NCBI RefSeq assembly: GCF_900107835.1
Contig: NZ_FNRG01000010.1
Location: forward strand, 35,002-99,001
Direction of reading: 5' to 3'
DNA from: Oribacterium sp. KHPX15
GTDB taxonomy: Bacteria; Bacillota; Clostridia; Lachnospirales; Lachnospiraceae
DNA: 64,000 nt
The notes under the pieces are model-generated. The model saw only the letters and a list, made by a program, of their open reading frames with translations. It was not told the origin of the DNA and ran no database searches. Shown here in pieces: positions 14,723-23,310 of the stretch (position 1 is its first letter; the number at the start of each line of letters is the position of its first letter). The translations under genes and the position numbers were made by a program.

Positions 14723-16120
14723 TTATATATTCTTATTATTCAATTCACGTCGAACCTTCTTGATGACGTTTAGATATGCGATGGCAGTGAAGGCCCCGGC
14801 GGTGATCCAGGCTGCGGGGTCGCAGAATACCGCAAGAGGAAAGCTCATGGTATGCATGGCTATGACGGCAACAACGAGTCGGGCAAAAAATTCAACCACG
14901 CCGCCCATCATGGGAAGGAAACCGTGTCCGCAACCCTGCATTGCATTTCGGAAAATAAAAATGAAACTGAGAGGGATGTAGAAAATGGTTACTATGCGGA
15001 TATAGGTGGTTGCCCATGGCATCATAAGGGTTATGGTGTCAAGGGCAGCGGCTGTGCCCTGAGGTATATCGGAAGCAGAACCTGAGCTTGCAAAGAACAA
15101 GGTCATGACCGGTCTCAACAAAAGATTGCAGCCGATGGCACCAATTATGGAATAGGTGATCTCAATGATAACAGAGGCACGTATTCCTTTATTTATTCTG
15201 TCGCTGTCTCCGTGACCGTAGTTCTGTCCGCTGTAGGTAGCCATGGCCTGTCCCATGGCTATCATCTCCTGAGTCATTACGCTGTGCAGCTTATTGGCTG
15301 CGGTGTAAGCCGCAACTGCGGTGGAACCGAAAAGGTTGATGGCCGACTGCATTATCATGGTTCCGGAGGCTGTAATGGCGAACTGAAGTGCCATGGGAAT
15401 GCCTACAGCCATCTGATGCTGGGTGTCAGTTCTGTTTATGTGCCAGTCTCTGAGTTCCGGCCAGAGAACATTGGCCTTAAAGCGAATGTATAAGAGGCAC
15501 AACATGGCTGACAGACCCTGGGAAATATTCGTGGCCCAGGCGGCTCCGGCGACTCCCATTTTTCCTTTTATGATAAAAACCAGATCCAGGACTACATTGA
15601 TGCATGCACTGAAAATGAGGAAGTAGAGGGGAACACGGCTGTTTCCTATAGCTCTCAAAAATGCGGAAAAAAGATTATAGAAAACGCTTGCCACGGTTCC
15701 GAGACAAATAATGGTTATATAGGTCAGTGAATCGCGGAAAATGTTTGATGGGGTATTCATCAGGTGAAGCAGCGGGTTCATAAGTGAAACCGAAAGGAGG
15801 GTCACTGTAATGATAACTATGAGTGCAAGCAGTATTCCGTTGGCCACGCTTCGCTTTACTCTTCTGTAATTCTGAGCACCGAAAGCCTGGGCTGTAAGAA
15901 CGGTGAAACCGGTGCATAGCCCCTGAGAAAAGCCCAGAACCAGAAACATGATATTTCCGGTGGCACCCACGGCGGCAAGTGCATCCGAACCCACAAAACG
16001 ACCTACGATTATAGTGTCTGCCATGTTGTATAGCTGCTGGAAGACATTACCTATAAAAAGCGGGATCATAAATTTAAGTATAATAGGAAAAGGATTTCCT
16101 TTAGTCATATCGACTTCCAT
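14723..16120 (-). CDS. MATE-family multidrug/toxin exporter
   Basis: The 465-residue protein has about twelve membrane helices and the MATE N-terminal signature, including IPLFIGNVFQQLYNMADTIIVGRFVG and ALAAVGATG. MATE pumps export cationic drugs or metabolites using Na+ or H+ gradients; the substrate is not readable here. GAGGAGATTATT precedes the ATG. The 5' leader (about 100 nt) carries the shared leader motif, and the promoter is visible at 16227-16255. The gene converges on the candidate large RNA. Confidence 0.92.
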   Translation of the reverse strand: MEVDMTKGNPFPIILKFMIPLFIGNVFQQLYNMADTIIVGRFVGSDALAAVGATGNIMFLVLGFSQGLCTGFTVLTAQAFGAQNYRRVKRSVANGILLALIVIITVTLLSVSLMNPLLHLMNTPSNIFRDSLTYITIICLGTVASVFYNLFSAFLRAIGNSRVPLYFLIFSACINVVLDLVFIIKGKMGVAGAAWATNISQGLSAMLCLLYIRFKANVLWPELRDWHINRTDTQHQMAVGIPMALQFAITASGTMIMQSAINLFGSTAVAAYTAANKLHSVMTQEMIAMGQAMATYSGQNYGHGDSDRINKGIRASVIIEITYSIIGAIGCNLLLRPVMTLFFASSGSASDIPQGTAAALDTITLMMPWATTYIRIVTIFYIPLSFIFIFRNAMQGCGHGFLPMMGGVVEFFARLVVAVIAMHTMSFPLAVFCDPAAWITAGAFTAIAYLNVIKKVRRELNNKNI

Positions 16121-16130
16121 AATAATCTCC

Positions 16131-16190
16131 TCTATAAACGCATATTTTTACCGTTTATTCCTGACAAACAGATGCAAATCTAACTGGCTC
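16131..16190 (-). promoter_or_regulatory. shared 5' leader motif, MATE copy
   Basis: Read on the minus strand: AGCCAGTTAGATTTGCATCT, then GTCAGGAATAAACGG, then ATATGCGTTTATAGAGGAG running into the ribosome binding site. The copy before the HipA-like kinase at 33821-33886 is nearly the same along its whole length. AGAT and ATCT can pair around TTGC. Confidence 0.75.
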
Positions 16191-16226
16191 CATTCTGCCG
16201 GGTATCTTTTTCAATAACGAATGAGC

Positions 16227-16255
16227 ATTATAATATCTATCGAAAGGATTTCCAA
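16227..16255 (-). promoter_or_regulatory. promoter of the MATE gene
   Basis: On the minus strand TTGGAA, 17 nt, TATAAT. The predicted start near 16220 leaves a ~100-nt leader that contains the shared motif. Confidence 0.75.
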
Positions 16256-16403
16256 TAGATTTATTGTGTTTTTTGTAAAAATATAATGGTCGGAACCGGG
16301 TAATCCTGTGTCTGTGATATAATGCGTAAAGGCGGTACTGCTAAAGACTCATTTGATAATTATTTCCATTGTTGATAAAAATAATAAGATGCGGGTGGTT
16401 TGA

Positions 16404-17279
16404 ATGGTTTTTATTTTTATGGCGTTGTATCCGGAGGCGAAGCCGGTGATAAAGAGACTTGGGCTCAGGAAGAGGACGGACAGGACCAGGTTTCAGGAGT
16501 TTGTTTCGGAGGAATCGGGAATCGTTCTGACTATCACGGGTGTGGGACCGGTTGCAGCAGCGGCAGCTGTGTCGGCGGTTTTGACTGAATATGATGCGGG
16601 GCCTGAGGATCAGCTTTTGTCGGTGGGGACGGCAGCAGGAAATGCTTCTGACATTTTTCTTTTGAACAAGCTTCTGGATCAGAATTCGGACAGAACTTTT
16701 TATCCTGATATGCTGATAAAAACCGATTTTAAGGAAGCTGCCGCGATTACCGGAAGTACTGTTTTGTCACAGAGGGCGGCAGCATTTATGAAGGTTGCTG
16801 CGGAGGGTTATGACCTCTATGATATGGAGTCTGCGGCGGTTTATCAGGCGGGTAATATTTATCTGGGCCCTCATCAGATGAGTTTCATCAGAGTTGTGTC
16901 TGACGAAGGAGTTGAGACTGCAGATCGGGAGCAGGCTGTATCTGACTTAGCTGCAAGAGTTAATGCTGTTATCAACAGTCATGTGGAGGAGATTTCGGAT
17001 TATGTGGAAAAGCTGCTGGCTTTGTCTGAAAAAGAGAAGTACCGGGGTGGAATTTCCGATAAAAGCAGCGAAGGTCTTGTGGATAAGATAATAGAGGATG
17101 GACATTTCTCCAAAGTGATGCAGGATCAGCTGAGGCAATATGTGAAGTATGCGGTGCTTAGCGGCGTTGACTGGGAGAAAGCAGTTCAAGGGATTTACGA
17201 AGAGGGGATGCTTCCAACCATAGATAAGCGTGGTGGTAAGAAGGCACTGGACAGGATAAAAAACTGTATTTTGAAATGA
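16404..17279 (+). CDS. nucleoside phosphorylase-like protein
   Basis: The 291-residue protein has features of the PNP/UDP/MTA-nucleosidase fold: MALYPEAKPVI at the start, TGVGPVAAAAAVSAVL near 44-59, SVGTAAG near 73, and the purine-pocket-like YDLYDMESAAVYQAG near 139-153, followed by VVSDEGVE. This suggests binding and phosphorolysis or hydrolysis of a nucleoside. A C-terminal ~75 residues (from about 215) are helical and not part of the core. It is followed after 3 nt by the SPL-like gene, so the two are probably co-transcribed. The substrate is unknown. Confidence 0.65.
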   Translation: MVFIFMALYPEAKPVIKRLGLRKRTDRTRFQEFVSEESGIVLTITGVGPVAAAAAVSAVLTEYDAGPEDQLLSVGTAAGNASDIFLLNKLLDQNSDRTFYPDMLIKTDFKEAAAITGSTVLSQRAAAFMKVAAEGYDLYDMESAAVYQAGNIYLGPHQMSFIRVVSDEGVETADREQAVSDLAARVNAVINSHVEEISDYVEKLLALSEKEKYRGGISDKSSEGLVDKIIEDGHFSKVMQDQLRQYVKYAVLSGVDWEKAVQGIYEEGMLPTIDKRGGKKALDRIKNCILK

Positions 17280-17282
17280 GTT

Positions 17283-18539
17283 TTGGCTCTCCGGCAAAAA
17301 TGTCAGCTGTTTGTAAATGCATGGGACCGGCTTTCCGGATATAAGAATATGATTGATGGAGAATGCGTAGTGACGGAAACATTGGCATATGGGAAAAGTG
17401 AAGAGAGGCAGGAACTGAACGGGCCTTTTTCGCATATTTATGTGGAGGAGAAGGTACTTCTGGATGAAGGGTACCGGAAAAAGGCGGAGGAGATCATTTC
17501 GCATTTTCCGGAGGCGGTTGTTGTGCGGATAGGACATTATAAGGATGTGTTTAACCGGCATAAGCAGAATTACGTAAAGCAGCATCATGCACAGGCACTG
17601 ATCCTTGCGGTGAAGCAGGGGACACTGGTGTATCCCGGAGCAAAGGTGTGTCAGAGCATGGGGAATAAGCATTTTTACTACACCTCATGTATGATGAACT
17701 GTCTTTTTGACTGCGAATATTGTTATCTTAAGGGTATGTATCCATCCGGAAATATGGTGATCTTTTTGAACCTGAAGGACATTTTTTCGGAGGTGGAAGC
17801 GCTTCTGAAGGAGCATCCGGTGTATCTGTGCGTGTCCTATGATTCTGACCTGATGGCTATAGAAAAGCTTACAGGTTATGTCAGGGAGTGGATAGATTTT
17901 ACCAACCGCCATCCTGACCTTACGATTGAAGTGAGGACGAAGGCCGGAAACATTGACTTTGAGAGTCTGGTCGAAGGGCCAGGAAAAGGCATATGCTGCA
18001 GGACTGAATCTTGTGATGGGCTTAAGGAAGCTTCGGTTAATGTTAACGCATCGGATGATGGTAAACAGGAGAGTCCTGTGAGTTCCCGGAATATATTTGC
18101 GTTTACCCTTTCGCCGGAATATGTGGTGAGGCATTATGAGCATAAGACGGGGAGCCTGGAGGGTCGGATCAGGAGCGTGAAAAAGGCGTTGGAGCTTGGT
18201 TTCACAGTACGTCTCTGCTTTGATCCTATGATCTTCTGTCCGGACTGGCGAAGTGAATACGAAAAAATGATGGATAAAGTGTTTGTCGAAATTCCTGTGG
18301 AAAAGATATTTGATTTCAGTGTGGGAAGCTTCAGACTTTCGGAAGAGTATCTCAAGAATATGCGGCGCAATATGCCGGACAGTGCTGTGGTACAATACCC
18401 TTATGAAAATGACCATGGAGTGTACCACTACAGTCAGAAGCTTACTGACGAAATGGAAAGCTGGATGGTGGAGAAGCTAAGGGAGAAAGTTCCGGAGGAA
18501 AAGATATTCAGATGGAGTTCGGCGAATGGCCAGGGTTGA
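17283..18539 (+). CDS. spore photoproduct lyase-like radical SAM protein
   Basis: The CX3CX2C cluster is Cys140, Cys144 and Cys147 in MMNCLFDCEYCYLKGMY, the SPL arrangement; upstream VVVRIGHYKDVFNRHKQNY and QGTLVYPGAKVCQS also fit SPL. SPL reverses the thymine dimer of spore DNA by radical chemistry. In my recollection of Bacillus SPL the H-donor Cys sits in a SCTSD motif; the matching position here reads SYDSD (about 185-189), so that Cys seems replaced by Tyr. A ~45-residue low-conservation insertion (about 225-270) separates the middle of the protein. The TTG at 17283 is the first start; an ATG at 17349 is also possible, and neither has a clear ribosome binding site. Confidence 0.75.
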   Translation: MALRQKCQLFVNAWDRLSGYKNMIDGECVVTETLAYGKSEERQELNGPFSHIYVEEKVLLDEGYRKKAEEIISHFPEAVVVRIGHYKDVFNRHKQNYVKQHHAQALILAVKQGTLVYPGAKVCQSMGNKHFYYTSCMMNCLFDCEYCYLKGMYPSGNMVIFLNLKDIFSEVEALLKEHPVYLCVSYDSDLMAIEKLTGYVREWIDFTNRHPDLTIEVRTKAGNIDFESLVEGPGKGICCRTESCDGLKEASVNVNASDDGKQESPVSSRNIFAFTLSPEYVVRHYEHKTGSLEGRIRSVKKALELGFTVRLCFDPMIFCPDWRSEYEKMMDKVFVEIPVEKIFDFSVGSFRLSEEYLKNMRRNMPDSAVVQYPYENDHGVYHYSQKLTDEMESWMVEKLREKVPEEKIFRWSSANGQG

Positions 18540-18630
18540 ATTAGTTTTCTGCTGATATTATTTTTTAGCCGGATAACAATATTTCTGAGTTTATATAATT
18601 GAAATCAGAAGTGTAAAAAGGTGTTTTGTT

Positions 18631-19449
18631 ATGAGTGATGTTTCTAACAGTAAAATAGCAATCGTGACCGGAGCGTCCTCGGGGATAGGAAAGGCGATAT
18701 CTGAACGCCTTGTCAGGATGGGTTACGAGGTATATGGCTTTGGACGGGATTTCGGACTGTTTCTCAAGGAAAATGTGGCATGTGGCGTTTCGGATGATTC
18801 TAAGATGAATTCGGCTGACGGGAGATGCTGCGGAGAAGACATTGGCACCGAATTATGTGGATACGGGTGCTTCCATCCTGTGGTGTGCGATTTAAGAGAT
18901 ACGGGCAAGCTTTTGGAAGTTATCAGGAATATCACGAAAGAAACCGACAGGCAGCTTTCTCTTCTGGTGAACAATGCCGGGGTTGCCTACTATGGGCTGC
19001 ATGAGGAGTTGAATCCCGAGAAGATCAGCGAAATGGTCAGGGTAAATCTTGAGGTTCCCATGATCCTGACGCAGCAGCTTCTTCGTAATCTTAAGGAGAA
19101 TAAGGGTAATATCATCAACATTTCCTCTGTCACCGCCATTTCCAGTAATCCCCACGGAGTTGCCTACGGTGCCACAAAGGCGGGACTCATGAGCTTCAGC
19201 AGAAGCCTCTTTGATGAAGCAAGGAAATACGGTGTCGGGGTGACTGCCATACTTCCGGATATGACGGATACGGCGCTTTACAGGAATGCGGATTTCGGAA
19301 CAGATGAACAGCCGGATGCGCATCTTGAGCCGGAGGACGTAGCAGATGCGGTGGAATATGCACTTTCGGTCCGGGAGGGGGCCTGCGTTCCGGAGATAGT
19401 ATTGAGACCACAGATACACAGGATTAAGAAGAAAAACAAAACCGGCTAA
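18631..19449 (+). CDS. short-chain dehydrogenase/reductase
   Basis: The 272-residue protein is a classical SDR. The NAD(P)-binding TGASSGIGKAI motif is at about residues 14-24, LVNNAG near 111-116, Ser in INISSVTA and the catalytic YGATK (Tyr-x-x-x-Lys) near 178-182. A Cys/Asp-rich stretch of about 40 residues (47-85; VSDDSKMNSADGRCCGED) interrupts the region where most SDRs go directly from the second strand to the cofactor loop, and looks like a lineage insertion. The substrate cannot be inferred. AAAAAGGTG precedes the ATG. Confidence 0.85.
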   Translation: MSDVSNSKIAIVTGASSGIGKAISERLVRMGYEVYGFGRDFGLFLKENVACGVSDDSKMNSADGRCCGEDIGTELCGYGCFHPVVCDLRDTGKLLEVIRNITKETDRQLSLLVNNAGVAYYGLHEELNPEKISEMVRVNLEVPMILTQQLLRNLKENKGNIINISSVTAISSNPHGVAYGATKAGLMSFSRSLFDEARKYGVGVTAILPDMTDTALYRNADFGTDEQPDAHLEPEDVADAVEYALSVREGACVPEIVLRPQIHRIKKKNKTG

Positions 19450-19642
19450 AGAGATCGTGGAAATTTAAAATATGATATGTGACTTACAGATGCATACGTA
19501 ACTTACAGACGCATAAGTAAGCGTATCAAAGTAAAAAAGGCATCAAAAAAACCTAATAGCTGATATTCCGAAAATTCAATGCTTTAATAGGGCGTTATTA
19601 CTTTTCATATCAAATCATGTGGTGTAAGCTCGTAGACATATA

Positions 19643-19710
19643 GAGCTGATCGGATTTACATCTGATTTTCAGGTATTTAAACTCAAAAATCAGCGTTAAC
19701 AGAATAGAAA
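19643..19710 (+). promoter_or_regulatory. shared 5' leader motif, panE copy (divergent)
   Basis: GAGCTGATCGGATTTACATC, then TGATTTTCAGGTATTTAAAC and AATCAGCGTTAACAGA follow the order of the motif found before the MATE, SGNH and HipA-like genes. GGAT and ATCT-type pairing around TTAC is retained. It lies about 30-100 nt before the panE start. Confidence 0.5.
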
Positions 19711-19739
19711 TATTACTTGAAAAGGGAAGGCATAAAACA

Positions 19740-20693
19740 ATGGAGAATTGCAAGATTACAGTAGCGGGAATCGGGGCTGTGGGCGGACAGATCGCAGCCA
19801 TGCTGGGAAGAAAATATGAAGATAACATCACATTGATCGCAAGAGGAAAGCATGCTGAGACTCTCAGGGAAAAAGGCCTGATATTTAAGAGCGAGTTTTA
19901 CGGCGACAGCATTATGCATCCTGCGGCAGTGGTGGAACGTGGAGATGAGCTGCCGGTGCAGGACTTCGTTTTTATATGCTGCAAGAACTATTCCATAGAT
20001 CAGATATGCGAGCAGGTACGTCCATGCATCGGACCTGACACCATAGTCATGCCTGTGATGAACGGAGTTGAGCCCGGAGACAGGATCAGAGAAAAATTCC
20101 CGGAAGCCATCTGCATCGACTCCCTTATCTATACCATAACTTCAAAAGAGCCTGACTATTCCGTTAAGCAGTCAGGAAAGTATACTCACATTTTTATCGG
20201 CTCAAAGTTGAGAGACGAGCGCCACGTTGAGGCTTCCAAAAAGGTTTATGAGCTGTTCAAAAGCGTGGGCTTCGACGTAAGGTACACTGACGATATCATG
20301 TCGGAAGTATGGCAGAAGTTTATCCTTAACTGCGGTTTCAATGTTATGACCTCCAGGTATCAGACCACCTCCGGAAAGATCCGCGAAAACGATGAGTGGT
20401 GCAGCGACCTTGCGGAACTCATGAAAGAAGCCGAGGCAGTCGGCCGTGCAGAAGGTGTAAACATTCCCGAAGGCACAGCCGCTTCAAAATATGATTACTG
20501 CATGGAGAATCAGCCCTACGATGCCACCTCCTCCATGAGAAGAGATGTAGACGCCAAAAGGCCAACAGAGCTCGATGCCTTCCTCGGCGCCGTTATCCGA
20601 AAGGCTGACAAGTTCGGCATCGACGTACCATATGCGAAACGATATCACAAAGAGCTTTCCGAAATCATAAATTCATATGGCGGAAATATTTGA
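19740..20693 (+). CDS. panE: 2-dehydropantoate 2-reductase (ketopantoate reductase family)
   Basis: The 317-residue protein has the N-terminal Rossmann motif GIGAVGGQIAAML, a central KNYSIDQ, PVMNGVEPGDRI and a C-terminal helical domain with EVWQKFILNCGFNVMTSRY, all typical of the PanE/ApbA family, which reduces ketopantoate with NADPH for pantothenate and CoA synthesis. Paralogs of this family act on other 2-keto acids, so the pathway is likely but not proved. GGGAAGG precedes the ATG with adequate spacing. A terminator follows directly. Confidence 0.85.
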   Translation: MENCKITVAGIGAVGGQIAAMLGRKYEDNITLIARGKHAETLREKGLIFKSEFYGDSIMHPAAVVERGDELPVQDFVFICCKNYSIDQICEQVRPCIGPDTIVMPVMNGVEPGDRIREKFPEAICIDSLIYTITSKEPDYSVKQSGKYTHIFIGSKLRDERHVEASKKVYELFKSVGFDVRYTDDIMSEVWQKFILNCGFNVMTSRYQTTSGKIRENDEWCSDLAELMKEAEAVGRAEGVNIPEGTAASKYDYCMENQPYDATSSMRRDVDAKRPTELDAFLGAVIRKADKFGIDVPYAKRYHKELSEIINSYGGNI

Positions 20694-20703
20694 GCATTAA
20701 GGG

Positions 20704-20730
20704 CTCCGGTCAGTAGACCGGAGTTTTTTT
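20704..20730 (+). terminator. terminator after panE
   Basis: CTCCGGT, CAGTAG loop, ACCGGAG, then TTTTTTT. Confidence 0.93.
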
Positions 20731-20850
20731 AATGCGAAATAATAGGAATAACCTATACATATTATAGTTAAAACGTTAAACATAAATCAGACACGAATGA
20801 ACATGTCTCATATTCCTACAGTTTATGAAAATAAAATATTTCTAAAATAA

Positions 20851-20921
20851 TCTGCGAAAAACCCTTGATTTTATGTTCGGGCGCCATTATCATATAACCA
20901 TAACTTAAAGCGTTTCGCAGA
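20851..20921 (+). promoter_or_regulatory. promoter of the 5-oxoproline operon, flanked by an inverted repeat
   Basis: TTGATT (20865-20870), 17 nt, TATCAT (20888-20893). The 9-mers TCTGCGAAA (20851-20859) and TTTCGCAGA (20913-20921) form a perfect inverted repeat that brackets the promoter, suggesting two half-sites for a regulator that loops or oligomerises across it. Confidence 0.7.
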
Positions 20922-20964
20922 TACATAACTTTTTAAGACCAAAAAACGTCTCGAAAAACTGGTG

Positions 20965-21025
20965 CTGTGTCCTTAATTATGTCTTTAAATATCGTTTGAG
21001 TAGTGCCGGATGATCCGGGACACAG
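20965..21025 (+). promoter_or_regulatory. leader stem in the 5-oxoproline operon mRNA
   Basis: CTGTGTCC (20965-20972) pairs with GGACACAG (21018-21025) and encloses about 45 nt. The stem lies in the ~190-nt leader between promoter and first gene. No known riboswitch was recognised. Confidence 0.45.
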
Positions 21026-21092
21026 TGGACAGAAACTTAAAGGTTATAGAATCTACCGAACCAATAATAAAATTAACGGAGGGGGACTTAAT

Positions 21093-22370
21093 ATGAACGA
21101 CAACAAAAACGTTTCCATGGCTGTAGCTGCTGAACTCGACGCAGATTCAAAGGCATTTGCAGGTGCAGATGTAAAGACAAAGAAGAGCAGCGGAGCACTT
21201 CTCGGTGCAGCATTCCTGATGGCCACCAGTGCTATCGGACCCGGATTCCTGACACAGACTTCATCCTTTACAGGTCAGCATCAGGCAAGCTTCGGATTCG
21301 TTATCCTGGCATCGGTTGTACTTGCGGCTATAGCACAGCTCAACATCTGGCGCGTGCTTTGCGCAACAGGCTTAAGAGGACAGGACATCGCAAATAAAGT
21401 CCTTCCGGGTCTCGGATATTTCTTGTCAGGACTTATCGTTCTGGGCGGTCTGGTTTTCAACATCGGTAATGTCGGCGGCGGAGCACTTGGATTCAACACA
21501 CTTCTTGGAATTCCCACAACAGTGGGCTACGTACTGACAGGTGCCATCGCCATCGGAGTATTCCTTTCTAAGAATGCCAAGGGTGTTATGGATACACTGG
21601 TTAAGATTCTGGGCGGCGTTATGATCGCAGTTATCTTCATCGTCATCCTGATCGTAAAGCCACCTGTAGGTGATGCGGTTGTCAATACTTTCGCACCTTC
21701 AACAGGCTACGCACCGCTTTTCCCTGCGATCCTTACACTTCTCGGCGGAACAGTCGGAGGATATATCACCTTCTCAGGTGCACACAGACTTATCGATGCA
21801 GGCATGACAGGTAAGGATAAGCTCGCAGAGGTTACAAAGAGCTCAGTTACAGGTATCTTCATTGCAGCACTTGTAAGAGTATTCCTTTTCCTTGCAGTAC
21901 TCGGCGTAGTGGTAAACGGAGCAACACTTGACAGCTCAAACCCTGCAGCAGATGCATTCCGTCAGGGAGCAGGTCAGTTAGGATATCGTTTCGCAGGTCT
22001 GGTTCTTCTCTGCGCAGCAGTTACATCAGTTATCGGTGCAGCTTATACATCAGTATCCTTCCTGAAGACCTTCAACAAGGGAATTTCAGATCATGAGAAT
22101 TTATGGGTAATCGGATTCATCGCAGTTTCAACACTGGTAATGATCATCTCCGGTTCACCGGCGGCTCTCCTTATCATAGCAGGTGCCGTTAACGGACTTA
22201 TCCTTCCTATATCTCTCGGAATCTCACTTGTAGCTTCACAGAAGAAGTCCATCATGGGCGCTGATTACAAGCATCCTAAGGTTCTCCTGGTTCTCGGAGT
22301 ACTGGTAGTTATAATTTCAGCTTATGTTGGTATCACAGCACTCGGAAACTTCAGCAAACTGTTTGCCTGA
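21093..22370 (+). CDS. NRAMP-related transporter (YcsG-like), probable 5-oxoproline carrier
   Basis: ACGGAGGGGG precedes the ATG at 21093; a longer in-frame start at 21003 lacks a ribosome binding site. The 425-residue protein has about eleven membrane helices. It resembles NRAMP carriers, but the first-helix DPGN metal motif reads GPGFLTQTS and no MPH motif is seen in the sixth helix (GGTVGGYITFSGAHRL region), so metal transport is unlikely. B. subtilis ycsG, next to ycsF and kipI/kipA, is the parallel. As first gene of a Pxp operon it most likely imports 5-oxoproline or a related amide; this is an inference from context. Confidence 0.8.
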   Translation: MNDNKNVSMAVAAELDADSKAFAGADVKTKKSSGALLGAAFLMATSAIGPGFLTQTSSFTGQHQASFGFVILASVVLAAIAQLNIWRVLCATGLRGQDIANKVLPGLGYFLSGLIVLGGLVFNIGNVGGGALGFNTLLGIPTTVGYVLTGAIAIGVFLSKNAKGVMDTLVKILGGVMIAVIFIVILIVKPPVGDAVVNTFAPSTGYAPLFPAILTLLGGTVGGYITFSGAHRLIDAGMTGKDKLAEVTKSSVTGIFIAALVRVFLFLAVLGVVVNGATLDSSNPAADAFRQGAGQLGYRFAGLVLLCAAVTSVIGAAYTSVSFLKTFNKGISDHENLWVIGFIAVSTLVMIISGSPAALLIIAGAVNGLILPISLGISLVASQKKSIMGADYKHPKVLLVLGVLVVIISAYVGITALGNFSKLFA

Positions 22371-22448
22371 TATTGAGAAGATGTGAAAGGCGCAGTCCTG
22401 AAAACATCAGATAATCAAATCATGATACAATAAACCATGTGGTTTAAA

Positions 22449-22488
22449 AGTTAGTGCTCATGTGGCTTACCCCACATGAGCATTAACT
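22449..22488 (+). promoter_or_regulatory. strong intra-operon hairpin
   Basis: AGTTAGTGCTCATGTGG and CCACATGAGCATTAACT form a 17-bp stem with a single G-T pair and a 6-nt loop. No U-tract follows, so it is more likely an mRNA stabilising or processing site between the carrier gene and the enzyme genes. A small palindrome AAACCATGTGGTTT (22433-22446) precedes it. Confidence 0.75.
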
Positions 22489-22581
22489 ATATATAAAGAA
22501 ACATTCAGGGAAAACACGAAAACAAGTCCCCGGTTCATCCGGAAACGGCGACAGATCGTGTTTGTCAGTATAGGAGCATTT

Positions 22582-23310
22582 ATGCAGAACATCAAAATAG
22601 TGCCGGAGGGAGATGCCTCGCTGCTTATACAGTTCGAGCAGGTCATAAGTCCGGAGGTCAATCAGAAAATCGCTGCGGCTGCAAAGCTCATCAGGGCACA
22701 GCAGATTTCCGGTATCATTGACATGATACCCACCTACTGTTCTCTTCTTATTAATTACAATCCTCTGGTAATAAGCTATGAGGCTCTTTACAAGAGAGTG
22801 GAGTCCATAGTCCGTATGGAATCCCACTCGGAGGCAGGGAAAAAGAAGGTCTGGGAAATCCCGGTGGTTTACGGCGGAACCTATGGCCCTGACCTAGGTG
22901 CCATTGCGGAGCATGCGGGAATAAGTGAGGAGGAAGTCATTAAGATCCACAGCAGTAAGGATTACCTTATATATATGTTGGGATTTTTGCCGGGTTTTAC
23001 CTATCTGGGAGGTCTGGATGAAAAGATACATACACCGAGACTTGCGTCACCGAGAGTCAGGATACCGGCCGGCTCTGTAGGCATTGGCGGCTCCCAGACG
23101 GGAATTTATCCTATGGACTCTCCCGGAGGATGGCAGCTCATGGGTATGACACCTGTTAAGACCTATGATCCGGACAGAGAAACACCAATTCTGGTGGAAG
23201 CCGGCGATTACATAAGATTTGTGCCTGTGACTGAAGAGAAGTACCTAGAGATCAAAGCAGCCGTAGAGGCAGGTACCTACGAAGTCACAGTGCATGAAGG
23301 GGAGGACTAA
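22582..23310 (+). CDS. pxpB: 5-oxoprolinase subunit B (KipI/AHS1 family)
   Basis: TATAGGAGCATTT places the start at the ATG at 22582, giving 242 residues. Conserved pieces of the AHS1 (allophanate hydrolase subunit 1-like) family are visible: EGDASLLIQF near the start, VVYGGTYGPDL, YMLGFLPGFTYLGGLD and SPRVRIPAGSVGIGGSQTGIYP. PxpB works with PxpC and PxpA in ATP-dependent opening of 5-oxoproline to glutamate; the homolog KipI also inhibits KinA in Bacillus. It abuts pxpC with no gap. Confidence 0.93.
   Translation: MQNIKIVPEGDASLLIQFEQVISPEVNQKIAAAAKLIRAQQISGIIDMIPTYCSLLINYNPLVISYEALYKRVESIVRMESHSEAGKKKVWEIPVVYGGTYGPDLGAIAEHAGISEEEVIKIHSSKDYLIYMLGFLPGFTYLGGLDEKIHTPRLASPRVRIPAGSVGIGGSQTGIYPMDSPGGWQLMGMTPVKTYDPDRETPILVEAGDYIRFVPVTEEKYLEIKAAVEAGTYEVTVHEGED

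Noticed and set aside
20905-20925. CRE site near AAAGCGTTTCGC in the 5-oxoproline operon promoter
   Set aside because: It differs from the CRE consensus at three or more key positions.
20740-21060. metal-responsive riboswitch upstream of the NRAMP-like gene
   Set aside because: No yybP-ykoY or NiCo type core is seen, and the carrier lacks metal motifs.
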